Source: Marinifaba aquimaris (GTDB lineage Bacteria; Pseudomonadota; Gammaproteobacteria; Enterobacterales; Alteromonadaceae). From it: 46,648 nucleotides of DNA. Of the stretch, positions 15,685 to 24,128 are shown in pieces. The stretch is from contig NZ_JABULX010000032.1 of assembly GCF_013328345.1 (NCBI RefSeq), positions 1-46,648 on the forward strand, written 5' to 3'. Under the pieces are notes generated by a model. That model was not told the DNA's origin and ran no database searches. It saw only the letters and a program-made list of their open reading frames with translations. How positions within the stretch are numbered: position 1 is the first letter of the stretch; each line of letters opens with the position of its first letter. The position numbers and the translations under genes are program-made.

Positions 15685-17367
15685 TTATAATGTGCCTTTA
15701 ATCAGTCGTTTACGGACATCTTCCCAGCTCATTACTCCAACAATATTATCGAGTGTTTCGGTGTAAACATAAACCCAGCCATCGCGCTTTAAATGTAAGA
15801 GTTCAAATGGTTCTGCCAGAGTATACCGAGAATCGACGGCCAACATATCTTCGAAACTAAACAGTGAGTCTTTGTTGTAATCGAGACTGACATCGTAATG
15901 AACGAGCTTGAAAGTCGTATCTAGTTCGGTGACTGATTTTAGAATAACGGGGCGTTTACCTGCGCGATCGAGTGCGTTGCGAATAACGTCTGGGTCATTA
16001 TCTTCAACCAAGATAAAATTGCGTCGCATATCTGCACTGATACCAATTTTTTGCAATGCTTCATATGCAGGAGGGGTTTGATAGTCGAGTTTTTGAAATT
16101 CCAGCTGTAAAATGAAGATAGATCGGTTTCTAAAAAGTTGGCTCGAAGTAATATGTGCAGTGACAATCACCAACATAGCAGGGAGAATAATATCTGGATT
16201 ATGTGTAAGTTCGAGTACTGTTAGCAATGCGGCTAGTGGTGCATTGAGGGTTGCAGCCATCAAGCCTGCTAAGGCAATAACGCCGTAGGTTTCGACAAAG
16301 CCTTCTGGGTTTCCAATAAATAGCGCGCCAAGAGCCGCTAATATCGCACCAAAGAGCATGCCTAAAGCCATTATCGGTCCTATGATGCCACCCGGCACAC
16401 CTAGGCTGATAGCAAAGAAGGTTAGTAGCGCTTTGCTAACAAAGATAATGATCAACAGGTTGGTTTCTGTGGTGACCAAATCAATGAGGTTAATGCCCGC
16501 AATACCAGTACCCATTGCTAATGGCACGAAGTAACCAATCAGCGCAGTCATTAATGCGGCAAGTAGTAAACGCGGCACCATGCCAATGGGTTTAAACGAA
16601 CGCAGCATTTCAATTAACTGACGGTTAAATGCAAATGCAAACGCACCTATGGCTAATCCCATAAATAGTAAATAAGGATAATGGATTAAATCTAAGGCGT
16701 GAATCTGCAATTCACCTAAGTCGTGGTAGTCACCATAAAACCAACGAGTGGCGATAGCACCGGTTACAGATGCCAGCATAATTGGGATGAATACGTGAAT
16801 TTTGTATTCCCTTAAAACCACCTCCATTACAAAAATGACGGCCGCTAAAGGGGTATTAAACGAGGCGGATATACCGGCAGCAATACCGCAAGCGGTTAAG
16901 GTTTTAATCGAGTTATAGGGTAGTTTTAAGCTGCGAGATAAGGCACTGGCACTGGCGGCACCTAAATGCACGGATGGACCTTCTCTACCTACACAAAAGC
17001 CCGTTGCCATCGCAGCAATACCGGCAAAAAATTGGTTTAAGGTATTTTTGAAAGGCATCATGCCGTAAAAGCTTTTCATCCGGTAAATAACAAAAGGGAT
17101 ACCAGTACGTTGATGTTTGAATTTGGTCCATTTTGCTACGAGCAAAACAAACACAATACCGACAAAGGGTAGGGCAAATCGCTCTAAATCGGATAAAGTG
17201 CTGAAATCGTCTGGGTTTTCCAAGTATATTAGTTGGATATTTTCAATTGCACTACGAAACGCAATAATGATGGCTGAAGCGAGTAGGCCGACAAGTAGCC
17301 CTAACAAACTCAATTGTACAGAGGTTTTGGGATAGGCGAGTTGCAGTCTCAGTTTTTCTAACCACAT
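15685..17367 (-). CDS. clcA: CLC-family chloride channel/transporter with C-terminal CBS-like region
   Basis: The 560-aa polytopic protein carries the CLC filter motifs: GREGPSVHLG with the gating Glu at 129, SFNTPLAAVIFVMEVVL, and GVPGGIIGP near residue 330. The serine of the GSGIP motif is replaced (RTGIP, 87-91), so anion selectivity may differ from E. coli ClcA. Residues of about 430-560 form a soluble CBS-like regulatory tail. Gene order hemL-clcA-erpA matches E. coli. Whether it is an H+/Cl- exchanger or a channel cannot be decided here, although a glutamate (in FVMEVVL) is present near the place of the internal proton glutamate. Confidence 0.88.
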   Translation of the reverse strand: MWLEKLRLQLAYPKTSVQLSLLGLLVGLLASAIIIAFRSAIENIQLIYLENPDDFSTLSDLERFALPFVGIVFVLLVAKWTKFKHQRTGIPFVIYRMKSFYGMMPFKNTLNQFFAGIAAMATGFCVGREGPSVHLGAASASALSRSLKLPYNSIKTLTACGIAAGISASFNTPLAAVIFVMEVVLREYKIHVFIPIMLASVTGAIATRWFYGDYHDLGELQIHALDLIHYPYLLFMGLAIGAFAFAFNRQLIEMLRSFKPIGMVPRLLLAALMTALIGYFVPLAMGTGIAGINLIDLVTTETNLLIIIFVSKALLTFFAISLGVPGGIIGPIMALGMLFGAILAALGALFIGNPEGFVETYGVIALAGLMAATLNAPLAALLTVLELTHNPDIILPAMLVIVTAHITSSQLFRNRSIFILQLEFQKLDYQTPPAYEALQKIGISADMRRNFILVEDNDPDVIRNALDRAGKRPVILKSVTELDTTFKLVHYDVSLDYNKDSLFSFEDMLAVDSRYTLAEPFELLHLKRDGWVYVYTETLDNIVGVMSWEDVRKRLIKGTL

Positions 17368-17477
17368 TGGGTTTGGGCGCTCGATTATTGTAGTGTTATA
17401 AAGATGGCGTTTATCGGGTTTTCATTGCTCATTTCAGCAAAGGCATGAATAACCTATATCGGACAGAGAAAAGTTAA

Positions 17478-18254
17478 GTGAATCAAGAGCAGAATACAAG
17501 CGAAAATCAGGCTGAATTGCCTGAACAGCGAGAAAAAATTGTTTATAGCAACCTAGGTATTATTTGGCAGAACCTCGCTAAGTTTTATACTGGGGTGTTG
17601 GGTATCTTAGTTTTAGTTGCTGTGGGATTTTTAGGTTTCTTTATTGCGAATAAATTACAAACGCTAACCGAACAAGATTATCAAACTGCACAAAGGGTAC
17701 TCGCTGATCGTGAGCAAAACCTGTTTGAATTGAATCAGCAACTCAACTTTTTACGCGTAGAGCTCGAGGTTGAGAAGGTCGCTAACCAGAAAATCCAACA
17801 AAGTCTCAATGAACTGACCAAAGAAAATACCGAATTGAAAAAAGAATTGGCGTTTTTCCAAAATGTCATGGCACCTGAAAAATATGCTGAAGGGATTATG
17901 GTCGAAGAATTTGATGTGATCCCTACATCGAGTGCCAATCGTTTTAGATATCGAGTTGTGTTAGTACAAACGCGAAAAGAAAAACGCTTTGCAAAAGGCA
18001 ATATTCAAATCCAGCTTTATGGTCAGCAGCAAGACAAAGTAACGCGCTATGATATGAAGGATTTAGAATTAGATAAAAAGGCTAACTTTAAATTCAGTTT
18101 TAAATATTTTCAGGTTATTGAAGGTGAATTCGAAATTGACCCCGTTTTCAAACCTGAACGCGTGCAAGTATCGACAATTATTCCAAAAACACGTTGGCAA
18201 AAATACAACAAAGTTGATGCTGAGTTTAATTGGAAACTGAATAGCGATAGCTAA
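17478..18254 (+). CDS. DUF6776-like membrane protein with coiled coil
   Basis: The 258-aa protein begins with GTG at 17478. It has a charged N-terminus, one transmembrane segment at about residues 36-58, a coiled coil of about 65 residues (LTEQDYQTAQRVLADREQNL onward, rich in Leu, Gln and Glu), and a C-terminal beta-rich domain. This is the pattern of the DUF6776 family found next to erpA in Alteromonadales. Function is unknown. It would face the periplasm with its coiled coil. It precedes erpA by about 77 bp. Confidence 0.75.
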   Translation: MNQEQNTSENQAELPEQREKIVYSNLGIIWQNLAKFYTGVLGILVLVAVGFLGFFIANKLQTLTEQDYQTAQRVLADREQNLFELNQQLNFLRVELEVEKVANQKIQQSLNELTKENTELKKELAFFQNVMAPEKYAEGIMVEEFDVIPTSSANRFRYRVVLVQTRKEKRFAKGNIQIQLYGQQQDKVTRYDMKDLELDKKANFKFSFKYFQVIEGEFEIDPVFKPERVQVSTIIPKTRWQKYNKVDAEFNWKLNSDS

Positions 18255-18331
18255 GCAATTTAACTAATACTTGATTGAAACACTCAGGTATTAGATAATT
18301 TAACCAGTAGTTGTTTTTATAGGTGATGGTA

Positions 18332-18667
18332 ATGGATCAGTTACCCATTAAGTTTACTGACAAAGCTGCCACAAAAGTGAAGGCTTTAGTTGAAGAAGAA
18401 GAAAACCCGAATTTAAAGCTTCGTGTATACATTACAGGTGGTGGTTGTTCTGGTTTCTCTTACGGTTTCACTTTCGACGAAAAAGTTAATGAAGGTGACG
18501 TAGAAATCGAAAAACAAGGCGTATCGCTAGTTGTCGATCCTATGAGTTTACAATACCTTCTCGATAGTGAAGTGGATTACATGGAAGGCCTAGAGGGCTC
18601 TCGTTTCTTTGTAAACAATCCAAACGCCACCACAACATGTGGTTGCGGTGCTAGCTTCAGCGTTTAA
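18332..18667 (+). CDS. erpA: Iron-sulfur cluster insertion protein ErpA
   Basis: This A-type carrier delivers [Fe-S] clusters to targets such as Isp[12 protein letters not shown] and the C-terminal CGCGASFSV hold the three conserved cysteines. Three in-frame starts are close together (GTG 18323, ATG 18326, ATG 18332). I chose 18332 because AGG at 18321-18323 lies eight bases before it; the alternatives add two or three residues. A terminator follows at once. Confidence 0.93.
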   Translation: MDQLPIKFTDKAATKVKALVEEEENPNLKLRVYITGGGCSGFSYGFTFDEKVNEGDVEIEKQGVSLVVDPMSLQYLLDSEVDYMEGLEGSRFFVNNPNATTTCGCGASFSV

Positions 18668-18672
18668 TTCTG

Positions 18673-18699
18673 AAAGGCTCCTGTTGGAGCCTTTTTTAT
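18673..18699 (+). terminator. Intrinsic terminator of erpA
   Basis: AAAGGCTCC (18673-18681) pairs with GGAGCCTTT (18686-18694) around TGTT and runs into TTTTTTATT. Confidence 0.88.
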
Positions 18700-18765
18700 T
18701 TCCAGCCCTATTAACCATTTTCTACATACCGCTAGAAATATCTTGCGATAAACCGCATTTCTCGA

Positions 18766-18878
18766 TTGTTTGTTATCTGTACTAGTGCTAGAATTCGCCA
18801 CCCGATTTTTTCGGGCTTTGAAAATGGTGTGCTTTGGTCGCGAGGTCCACCTGAATTAATTTTATCGGAGAAAATCCC
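18766..18878 (+). promoter_or_regulatory. rplY promoter and structured leader (possible L25 autoregulatory leader)
   Basis: -35 TTGTTT (18766-18771), a 17-bp spacer and -10 TAGAAT (18789-18794) place the start near 18801. The 78-nt leader can form CCCGA/TCGGG (18801-18815) and GGTG/CACC (18826-18829 with 18848-18851) enclosing GGTCGCGAGGTC. The inner part is reminiscent of 5S rRNA loop E, the normal L25 ligand, and L25 leaders are predicted in gammaproteobacteria. Function is an inference. Confidence 0.45.
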
Positions 18879-19487
18879 ATGTCATACGAATTAGACGCTA
18901 GCGTACGTACAGAATTAGGTAAAGGTGCGAGCCGCCGCTTACGTCACGCAGGTCAAGTACCAGCTGTATTATACGGTTCAGAAAAAGAAGCTATCTCATT
19001 AACTTTAGCGCACAACAAAGTGTTCCAAGCTCAAGAAGATGAAGGTTTCTACACGCACATTTTAACGTTAAACGTTGATGGCGAGAAGCACGAAGCAATC
19101 GTTAAAGACATTCAACGTCACCCGTTCAAAAATCAAGTAATGCACTTAGATTTCCAACGTGTTGATGCAGCGCACAAAATCCATAAAGCTATTCCAATTC
19201 ACTTCTTAAACGAAGAAGTTGCGGCTAAGAAAGGTGGTAACATCACTCACAATGCAAACGAAATTGCTGTCACTTGTTTACCTGCTAACTTACCAGAGTT
19301 CATCGAAGTTGATGTTGCTGGTTTAGAAGTTGGTCAAACATTACACTTATCTGACGTTACTTTACCTGCTGGCGTAACTTCTGATGAGTTAGCAAAAGGC
19401 GAAGGCCACGACGTTGCTGTTGTTACTTTAGCTGCGCCTAAAGGCGGTGCTGCTGAAGACGAAGCTGCTGAAGAAGCTGCTGAGTAA
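18879..19487 (+). CDS. rplY: 50S ribosomal protein L25, long (CTC/TL5) form
   Basis: The 202-aa protein has the L25 domain that binds 5S rRNA ([22 protein letters not shown] at its start) and the extra C-terminal TL5/CTC domain (about residues 100-185). An acidic Ala/Glu tail ends it. Codon use is strongly biased, as expected for a highly expressed gene. GGAG ends nine bases before the ATG. It is followed 13 bp later by pth, a conserved pair. Confidence 0.95.
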   Translation: MSYELDASVRTELGKGASRRLRHAGQVPAVLYGSEKEAISLTLAHNKVFQAQEDEGFYTHILTLNVDGEKHEAIVKDIQRHPFKNQVMHLDFQRVDAAHKIHKAIPIHFLNEEVAAKKGGNITHNANEIAVTCLPANLPEFIEVDVAGLEVGQTLHLSDVTLPAGVTSDELAKGEGHDVAVVTLAAPKGGAAEDEAAEEAAE

Positions 19488-19500
19488 GCAATAACGCCAT

Positions 19501-20091
19501 ATGGCTGATATTGCTAAATTAATCGTGGGTCTGGGTAATCCAGGCCCCGAGTATCAAAATACCCGTCACAATGCGGGTGAATGGTTTGTAAGGCAACTTG
19601 CTGACCTTTACCGCACTCCTTTAAAAGTTGAATCTAAATTCTTCGGTTTAACTTGTCGTATCAATATGCAAGGGCAAGACGTTCGTTTGCTCGTACCTAC
19701 TACGTTTATGAATCGCAGTGGTCAAGCCGTTGCCGCAATTGCTCAGTTTTACAAGATAGAACCTGAACAAATTATCGTTGCGCACGATGAACTCGCTATT
19801 GAACCTGGTATTGCCAAATTTAAACGCGGTGGTGGACACGCTGGCCACAATGGCCTTCGCGATATCATTGCTCGTTTGGGTAATAACAAAAACTTCTTGC
19901 GTTTGCGTATTGGTATTGGTCACCCTGGTGACAAAAATAAAGTATCTGGTTTTGTCTTAGGCAAACCACCAGCTACAGAACAAAAGCAAATTGATGAAGC
20001 AATAGATGAGGCATTGCGTTGTACTGAAATTTGGTACAAAGACGGTCTCGCTAAAGCAACTAATCGTTTACATACTTTCAAAAGTGAGTAG
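19501..20091 (+). CDS. pth: Peptidyl-tRNA hydrolase
   Basis: This 196-aa cytoplasmic enzyme frees tRNA from drop-off peptidyl-tRNA. Conserved stretches are [20 protein letters not shown] (with the catalytic His), [19 protein letters not shown] (catalytic Asp) and [12 protein letters not shown]. Length is usual. It is translated just after rplY, and ychF follows 46 bp downstream, so the three may share a transcript. Confidence 0.96.
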   Translation: MADIAKLIVGLGNPGPEYQNTRHNAGEWFVRQLADLYRTPLKVESKFFGLTCRINMQGQDVRLLVPTTFMNRSGQAVAAIAQFYKIEPEQIIVAHDELAIEPGIAKFKRGGGHAGHNGLRDIIARLGNNKNFLRLRIGIGHPGDKNKVSGFVLGKPPATEQKQIDEAIDEALRCTEIWYKDGLAKATNRLHTFKSE

Positions 20092-20137
20092 GCTTTAGCC
20101 TGCTTATTTCATTAACAGATTCTCAAGGTAACGAACT

Positions 20138-21229
20138 ATGGGTTTTAAATGTGGCATCGTAGGTTTGCCTAATGTCGGTAAATCAACTTTATTCAACGCC
20201 TTAACTAAGGCGGGTATTGAAGCAGCTAACTTCCCGTTTTGTACAATTGAACCAAATACAGGTGTAGTACCTGTACCTGATACGCGCCTTAATGCTTTAG
20301 CGGCTATCGTTAACCCACAAAAAGTATTACCAACAACGATGGAGTTTGTTGATATTGCAGGTTTAGTAGCTGGTGCGTCAAAAGGTGAAGGTTTAGGTAA
20401 CCAATTCTTAGCAAATATTCGTGAAACTGATGCAATTGGTCATGTTGTTCGTTGTTTTGAAGATGAGAACATTGTTCACGTATCTGGCCAAGTTGATCCC
20501 GCTGATGATATTGAAGTTATCAATACAGAATTAGCTCTATCTGATTTAGACACTGCAGAGCGCGCTATTCACCGTGTTGGTAAACGTGCCAAAGGTGGTG
20601 ACGGTGATGCTAAGTTTGAATTAAAAGTATTAGAGAAAATCAAGCCGACGTTAGATGACGGTGGCATGTTGCGCTCTGTAGCGTTAGAAAAAGAAGAGCT
20701 AGCGGCAATCAGCTACCTTAATTTCTTAACGTTAAAGCCAACGATGTACATTGCCAATGTAAGTGAAGACGGCTTTGAAGATAACCCGCGTTTAGATAAA
20801 GTACGAGAAATTGCATCGACAGAAAATGCGGTTGTTGTACCTGTATGTGCAGCTATCGAATCTGAAATTGCTGAATTAGATGACGAAGAGAAAGATGAGT
20901 TCTTGGCTGATCTTGGTATCGAAGAGCCTGGTTTAAACCGCGTGATTCGAGCGGGTTATGAGTTATTGAACTTACACACGTATTTTACAGCGGGTGTAAA
21001 GGAAGTTCGCGCATGGACAATTCCTGTTAACTCTACAGCACCACAAGCTGCAGGTAAGATTCATACCGATTTTGAAAAAGGCTTTATTCGCGCTGAGATT
21101 GTTGGTTTCGATGATTACATTGAACACAACGGTGAATCTGGTGCAAAAGATGCAGGTAAGTGGCGTCTAGAAGGTAAAGACTACGTAGTTAAAGATGGTG
21201 ACGTCATTCACTTTAGATTTAACGTCTAA
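20138..21229 (+). CDS. ychF: Ribosome-binding ATPase YchF (OLA1 family)
   Basis: The 363-aa P-loop protein has [11 protein letters not shown] (G1) near residue 11 and [19 protein letters not shown] (G3 region). NVSEDGF stands where GTPases have NKxD; this NxxE form gives ATP specificity in the YchF/OLA1 family. A C-terminal TGS domain begins near residue 278 ([15 protein letters not shown]). AAGG precedes the ATG. A strong terminator ends the unit. Confidence 0.95.
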   Translation: MGFKCGIVGLPNVGKSTLFNALTKAGIEAANFPFCTIEPNTGVVPVPDTRLNALAAIVNPQKVLPTTMEFVDIAGLVAGASKGEGLGNQFLANIRETDAIGHVVRCFEDENIVHVSGQVDPADDIEVINTELALSDLDTAERAIHRVGKRAKGGDGDAKFELKVLEKIKPTLDDGGMLRSVALEKEELAAISYLNFLTLKPTMYIANVSEDGFEDNPRLDKVREIASTENAVVVPVCAAIESEIAELDDEEKDEFLADLGIEEPGLNRVIRAGYELLNLHTYFTAGVKEVRAWTIPVNSTAPQAAGKIHTDFEKGFIRAEIVGFDDYIEHNGESGAKDAGKWRLEGKDYVVKDGDVIHFRFNV

Positions 21230-21244
21230 ATCAAGTCATTTGAT

Positions 21245-21272
21245 AAAAGCCCGCTTTATAGCGGGCTTTTTT
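21245..21272 (+). terminator. Intrinsic terminator of ychF
   Basis: AAAAGCCCGC (21245-21254) pairs with GCGGGCTTTT (21261-21270) and continues into T residues. The stretch from 21273 to the tRNA promoter at 21422 holds no gene that I recognise. Confidence 0.9.
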
Positions 21273-21421
21273 GATCCTGTGTTAAACATAGCTAATTGTC
21301 GTTGAATGTAACTTTCTATTTCAGCTTGTTTATTGGTTAAACTCAATTTGATTGCTAAATATCCATATTTACTGTTTTTTAAAAATAAATGAAAAAAGAT
21401 AAAAAAAACGCGAAAAAAGTG

Positions 21422-21450
21422 TTGACGACAAAGGGCCTGATCAGCATAAT
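21422..21450 (+). promoter_or_regulatory. tRNA cluster promoter
   Basis: -35 TTGACG (21422-21427), a 17-bp spacer and -10 CATAAT (21445-21450) are followed by the GC-rich discriminator ACGCGCC. That discriminator is typical of stringently controlled stable-RNA promoters. Confidence 0.75.
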
Positions 21451-21478
21451 ACGCGCCACTTGCTAAGGCGAGGTTGTT

Positions 21479-21555
21479 GGCTACATAGCTCAGCTGGTTA
21501 GAGCACATCACTCATAATGATGGGGTCCCAGGTTCAAATCCCGGTGTAGCCACCA
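21479..21555 (+). tRNA. tRNA-Met (CAT), elongator type
   Basis: The 77-nt gene folds as a full cloverleaf, with acceptor GGCTACA/TGTAGCC, anticodon loop CTCATAA, a TTCAAAT T-loop and encoded CCA. The acceptor begins with a normal G-C pair, so it is the elongator rather than the initiator. It is the first of four tRNAs. Confidence 0.95.
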
Positions 21556-21572
21556 CTTTTTAAATTAGTAAT

Positions 21573-21657
<85 letters not shown>

Positions 21658-21660
21658 TGT

Positions 21661-21735
21661 TGGGGTATCGCCAAGCGGTAAGGCACCAGGTTTTGATCCT
21701 GGCATTCGTTGGTTCAAATCCAGCTACCCCAGCCA
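21661..21735 (+). tRNA. tRNA-Gln (TTG), copy 1
   Basis: The 75-nt gene has the usual Gln start TGGGGTATCGCC, anticodon stem-loop CCAGG-TTTTGAT-CCTGG, and CCA encoded. It is identical to the copy at 21779-21853. Confidence 0.95.
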
Positions 21736-21778
21736 CTTTTCTAATTTAATTTATCTCCCACGCAACGAGTTTTAAGGA

Positions 21779-21853
21779 TGGGGTATCGCCAAGCGGTAAG
21801 GCACCAGGTTTTGATCCTGGCATTCGTTGGTTCAAATCCAGCTACCCCAGCCA
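21779..21853 (+). tRNA. tRNA-Gln (TTG), copy 2
   Basis: This is an exact repeat of the preceding tRNA-Gln, separated by 43 nt. The Met-Leu-Gln-Gln order beside ubiF and miaB matches part of the E. coli metT-leuW-glnU-glnW cluster. Confidence 0.95.
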
Positions 21854-21900
21854 ACTCTCCTTTCTGATTAGATTCAAATTATTCCTTTTAAAAACAAAAA

Positions 21901-21924
21901 ACACCCGATAAATCGAGCGTCTTT
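21901..21924. terminator. Bidirectional terminator between tRNA cluster and the LprI-like gene
   Basis: ACACCCGAT (21901-21909) pairs with ATCGAGCGT (21912-21920) with two wobble-type pairs. CTTTTAATT follows on the plus strand and TTTTTTG on the minus strand, so it can end both converging units. Confidence 0.7.
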
Positions 21925-21944
21925 TAATTCTTGTTCTAGCTTAT

Positions 21945-22367
21945 TTATTTTCTGTTAGCGCTTTCTGTTTTCAGTTGATCAATGCGTTTATCTGTTTGTT
22001 TAATTTTACAGCTGCGGTACTCATCAGCCGGGTTACCCTCGTGTTGTTTTTCGAAAAACACACCTCGGCATTCAGATTCAATAAATTGCAAGTAGAAGTC
22101 ATTAGCTTTATTAAATTGCATGACAACGGATGTGCGGCCAGTTGATTCAGCCATCGCTTCAAGCTCTAAACGTCTATCTTGGATCCAGGTTTTTAACTCC
22201 CTGTCTTTTAATTTCATCGCTTCATCTAGGCAAATAGAGAACTTGGCTGAAGTCGGGCTTTGTGCTTTGCACTTTTCAATGCTTTCATTGGCATGAGCTG
22301 AAAATGCCATAACGGCCAAAAAGCCAAAAGTTAGTAGATTTCTTTTCAATTTATACATAAGGATCAT
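21945..22367 (-). CDS. Small secreted protein, resembles LprI/DUF1311 lysozyme-inhibitor family
   Basis: The 140-aa protein has a signal peptide (cleavage after SAHA, about residue 27) and a short helical mature part with four cysteines, including KCKAQ, SICLDEAMKLKDREL and ESECRG. The spacing C...C.DEA..L.D.EL is like the DUF1311/LprI N-terminal domain, but the match is distant. It begins within the 3' end of the ubiF-like gene (17-bp overlap from ATG 22367), which suggests coupled translation. A second ATG at 22358 would shorten it by three residues. Function is not established. Confidence 0.6.
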   Translation of the reverse strand: MILMYKLKRNLLTFGFLAVMAFSAHANESIEKCKAQSPTSAKFSICLDEAMKLKDRELKTWIQDRRLELEAMAESTGRTSVVMQFNKANDFYLQFIESECRGVFFEKQHEGNPADEYRSCKIKQTDKRIDQLKTESANRK

Positions 22368-23541
22368 TTAAACCTAGAGCAAAGTGTAGTGCAGTTTGCT
22401 TTAACGGACTCATTTTATCTAAAGTATTTAAAGTGAACTTTCTGAACAATTTAACTGGGACTAAATCATTACTGAAGAGTTTGTAGATGCTATCCATAGC
22501 AAAACTGGTTTGGTTATCATCTTTTACTCGGGCCTGATTATAGCGTTGCCAAATGTCAGCTTGGTGCCAGCTTTCACCTGCATTGATCGCATTGAGTAAA
22601 GTATGACTGGCTGCGGCGACATCCCTCAAACCTAAATTAACCCCTTGTCCTGCTAGCGGATGTATTGTGTGCGCTGCATCGCCAACCAATAATGCTTGAT
22701 TGTGATAACGTTTGTTAACTTGTCTCTTCGTTAAAGGAAAGGCGCCAGCTTGGATAACATCAAAATCGGCCGTTATTTTCTCTTTGAACAGTTCAGCAAG
22801 TGCTTGCTTTAAACTCGTTTCGGATAGTTGCTGCAGTGCTTTGATCTTATCCGCTGAGTCATAAACGATAAGACTAGCGAAGTTGTCAAACAGTGGTAAA
22901 AAAGCAATTGGACCCTGAGGCCTGAAAGTTTGCCATGTCGTAGTTTGCTGCACTTTAGGCAAGGCCGAGTGAAATTCAATATTGACTGACAAGCAGCTTT
23001 GTCGATATTGCCAACCAAATTGAGCAAAGTTCAATGCTTGTTTGATTTGTGAATTAGCACCATCAGCCGCGATAATGAATTTAGTACGAGTCTGTCGTGC
23101 ATTTTCAAACTCAATATCCCAACCTTGTTCATTCGCTTTAATAGAGGTGATGGCTAATTCTAGTTGTTGGCAATTTGCCACTTTTAGAGCTGCTTGTTGT
23201 AAATGTTTATTTTCAACAAAACAACCTAATTTATCTTCGTTGATATCGGCAGCATTAAATTGTAAGTGAGCGCCACCTTTTTCATAGCCCGCTAATGCGT
23301 TGTAAGTTTGAATTCTCGATGGGTCAAGCTGTTGATATATGCCTTGCTGCTTAAGCCAGCGAATAGCGCCTAAATTGAGTGATGAGACTCTCAAATCAGG
23401 TTGCTGTGAAAGAGGGGTTGAAGGTAAGTGTTTATCAATCAATAAGATAGATAATCCACTTTGATTAAGTGACGCGGCCATACTTGCGCCAATCATGCCT
23501 GCGCCAACAATGACGATATCGTATTGAGGGTTAATTTGCAT
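22351..23541 (-). CDS. ubiF: FAD-dependent ubiquinone hydroxylase, most like UbiF
   Basis: The 396-aa flavoprotein monooxygenase belongs to the UbiH/UbiF/VisC family. It has the FAD-binding GAGMIGASMA near residue 13, QPDLRVSSLNLGA near 47-59, DGANS near 160, and LVGDAAHTIHPLAGQGVNLGLRD with the second FAD motif near 278. The QPD-R-S segment and the gene order (tRNA-Gln cluster, ubiF, then miaB-ybeZ-ybeY-corC-lnt) match E. coli ubiF, which hydroxylates the ring of demethoxyubiquinol. In Alteromonadales the paralogues are hard to separate, so the exact ring position is inferred from synteny. Confidence 0.78.
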   Translation of the reverse strand: MQINPQYDIVIVGAGMIGASMAASLNQSGLSILLIDKHLPSTPLSQQPDLRVSSLNLGAIRWLKQQGIYQQLDPSRIQTYNALAGYEKGGAHLQFNAADINEDKLGCFVENKHLQQAALKVANCQQLELAITSIKANEQGWDIEFENARQTRTKFIIAADGANSQIKQALNFAQFGWQYRQSCLSVNIEFHSALPKVQQTTTWQTFRPQGPIAFLPLFDNFASLIVYDSADKIKALQQLSETSLKQALAELFKEKITADFDVIQAGAFPLTKRQVNKRYHNQALLVGDAAHTIHPLAGQGVNLGLRDVAAASHTLLNAINAGESWHQADIWQRYNQARVKDDNQTSFAMDSIYKLFSNDLVPVKLFRKFTLNTLDKMSPLKQTALHFALGLNDPYV

Positions 23542-23687
23542 ATTGCTAATTTTATCTCTAACTTAAGTACTGGAGTCACGTAACTCATTGCTTTTAGTCA
23601 CTATACTATGACTGACAGTGAGTTTCATGATTTATTAATTTAGCTTGGGGTTTTCACCGGGCAAATAAAAATTTAAGGAAATAAGCA

Positions 23688-24128
23688 ATGGCTGCAACAG
23701 CAAAAATTTATGATTATGATTTAGGATTCAGACGTAGTTATGATGAAAATGAGTATCCAAACGATACTAACTTGAAAGCTGATAAAGAGCGTGCAGTTTT
23801 AGCTCGCTTACAAGCAGAACTTGTTTTACCTGAAGATACGATCTTAAAGGTAGACATGGACTTTGACGTCAATAGCGGTTATAACGGTAACGCAGTTATT
23901 GTTATGGATGATTTAGGTGCGGAACTGATCGCAGATGCCTTTACTTTTAAATATGGCGAACAAGCTGGTAAGGCTGTTTTGGAGAAATGGCAAAACCGTG
24001 ACCAACCAGAAGACCCTCGCTTACCCACATTCTTATTTGTGCAAAAACCAGAAAAAGCAGGTGATATGCCTGTCATTTTTGCTGGCTGCGGTACGCGCGA
24101 CCACACGCCACCGAGAAAGGCAAAATAG
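23688..24128 (+). CDS. Conserved hypothetical protein, function unknown
   Basis: I do not recognise this 146-aa protein. It is acidic and soluble, has no signal peptide or membrane segment, and seems to fold as one domain with a Gly-rich middle (DVNSGYNGNAVIVMDDLGAELI) and a C-terminal FAGCGTRDHTPPRKAK containing its only cysteine. A clear ribosome site (AAGGAAATAAGC) precedes the ATG. Codon use looks native. Its terminator lies at 24149-24175, inside the apparent signal-peptide codons of the next gene. Confidence 0.7.
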   Translation: MAATAKIYDYDLGFRRSYDENEYPNDTNLKADKERAVLARLQAELVLPEDTILKVDMDFDVNSGYNGNAVIVMDDLGAELIADAFTFKYGEQAGKAVLEKWQNRDQPEDPRLPTFLFVQKPEKAGDMPVIFAGCGTRDHTPPRKAK

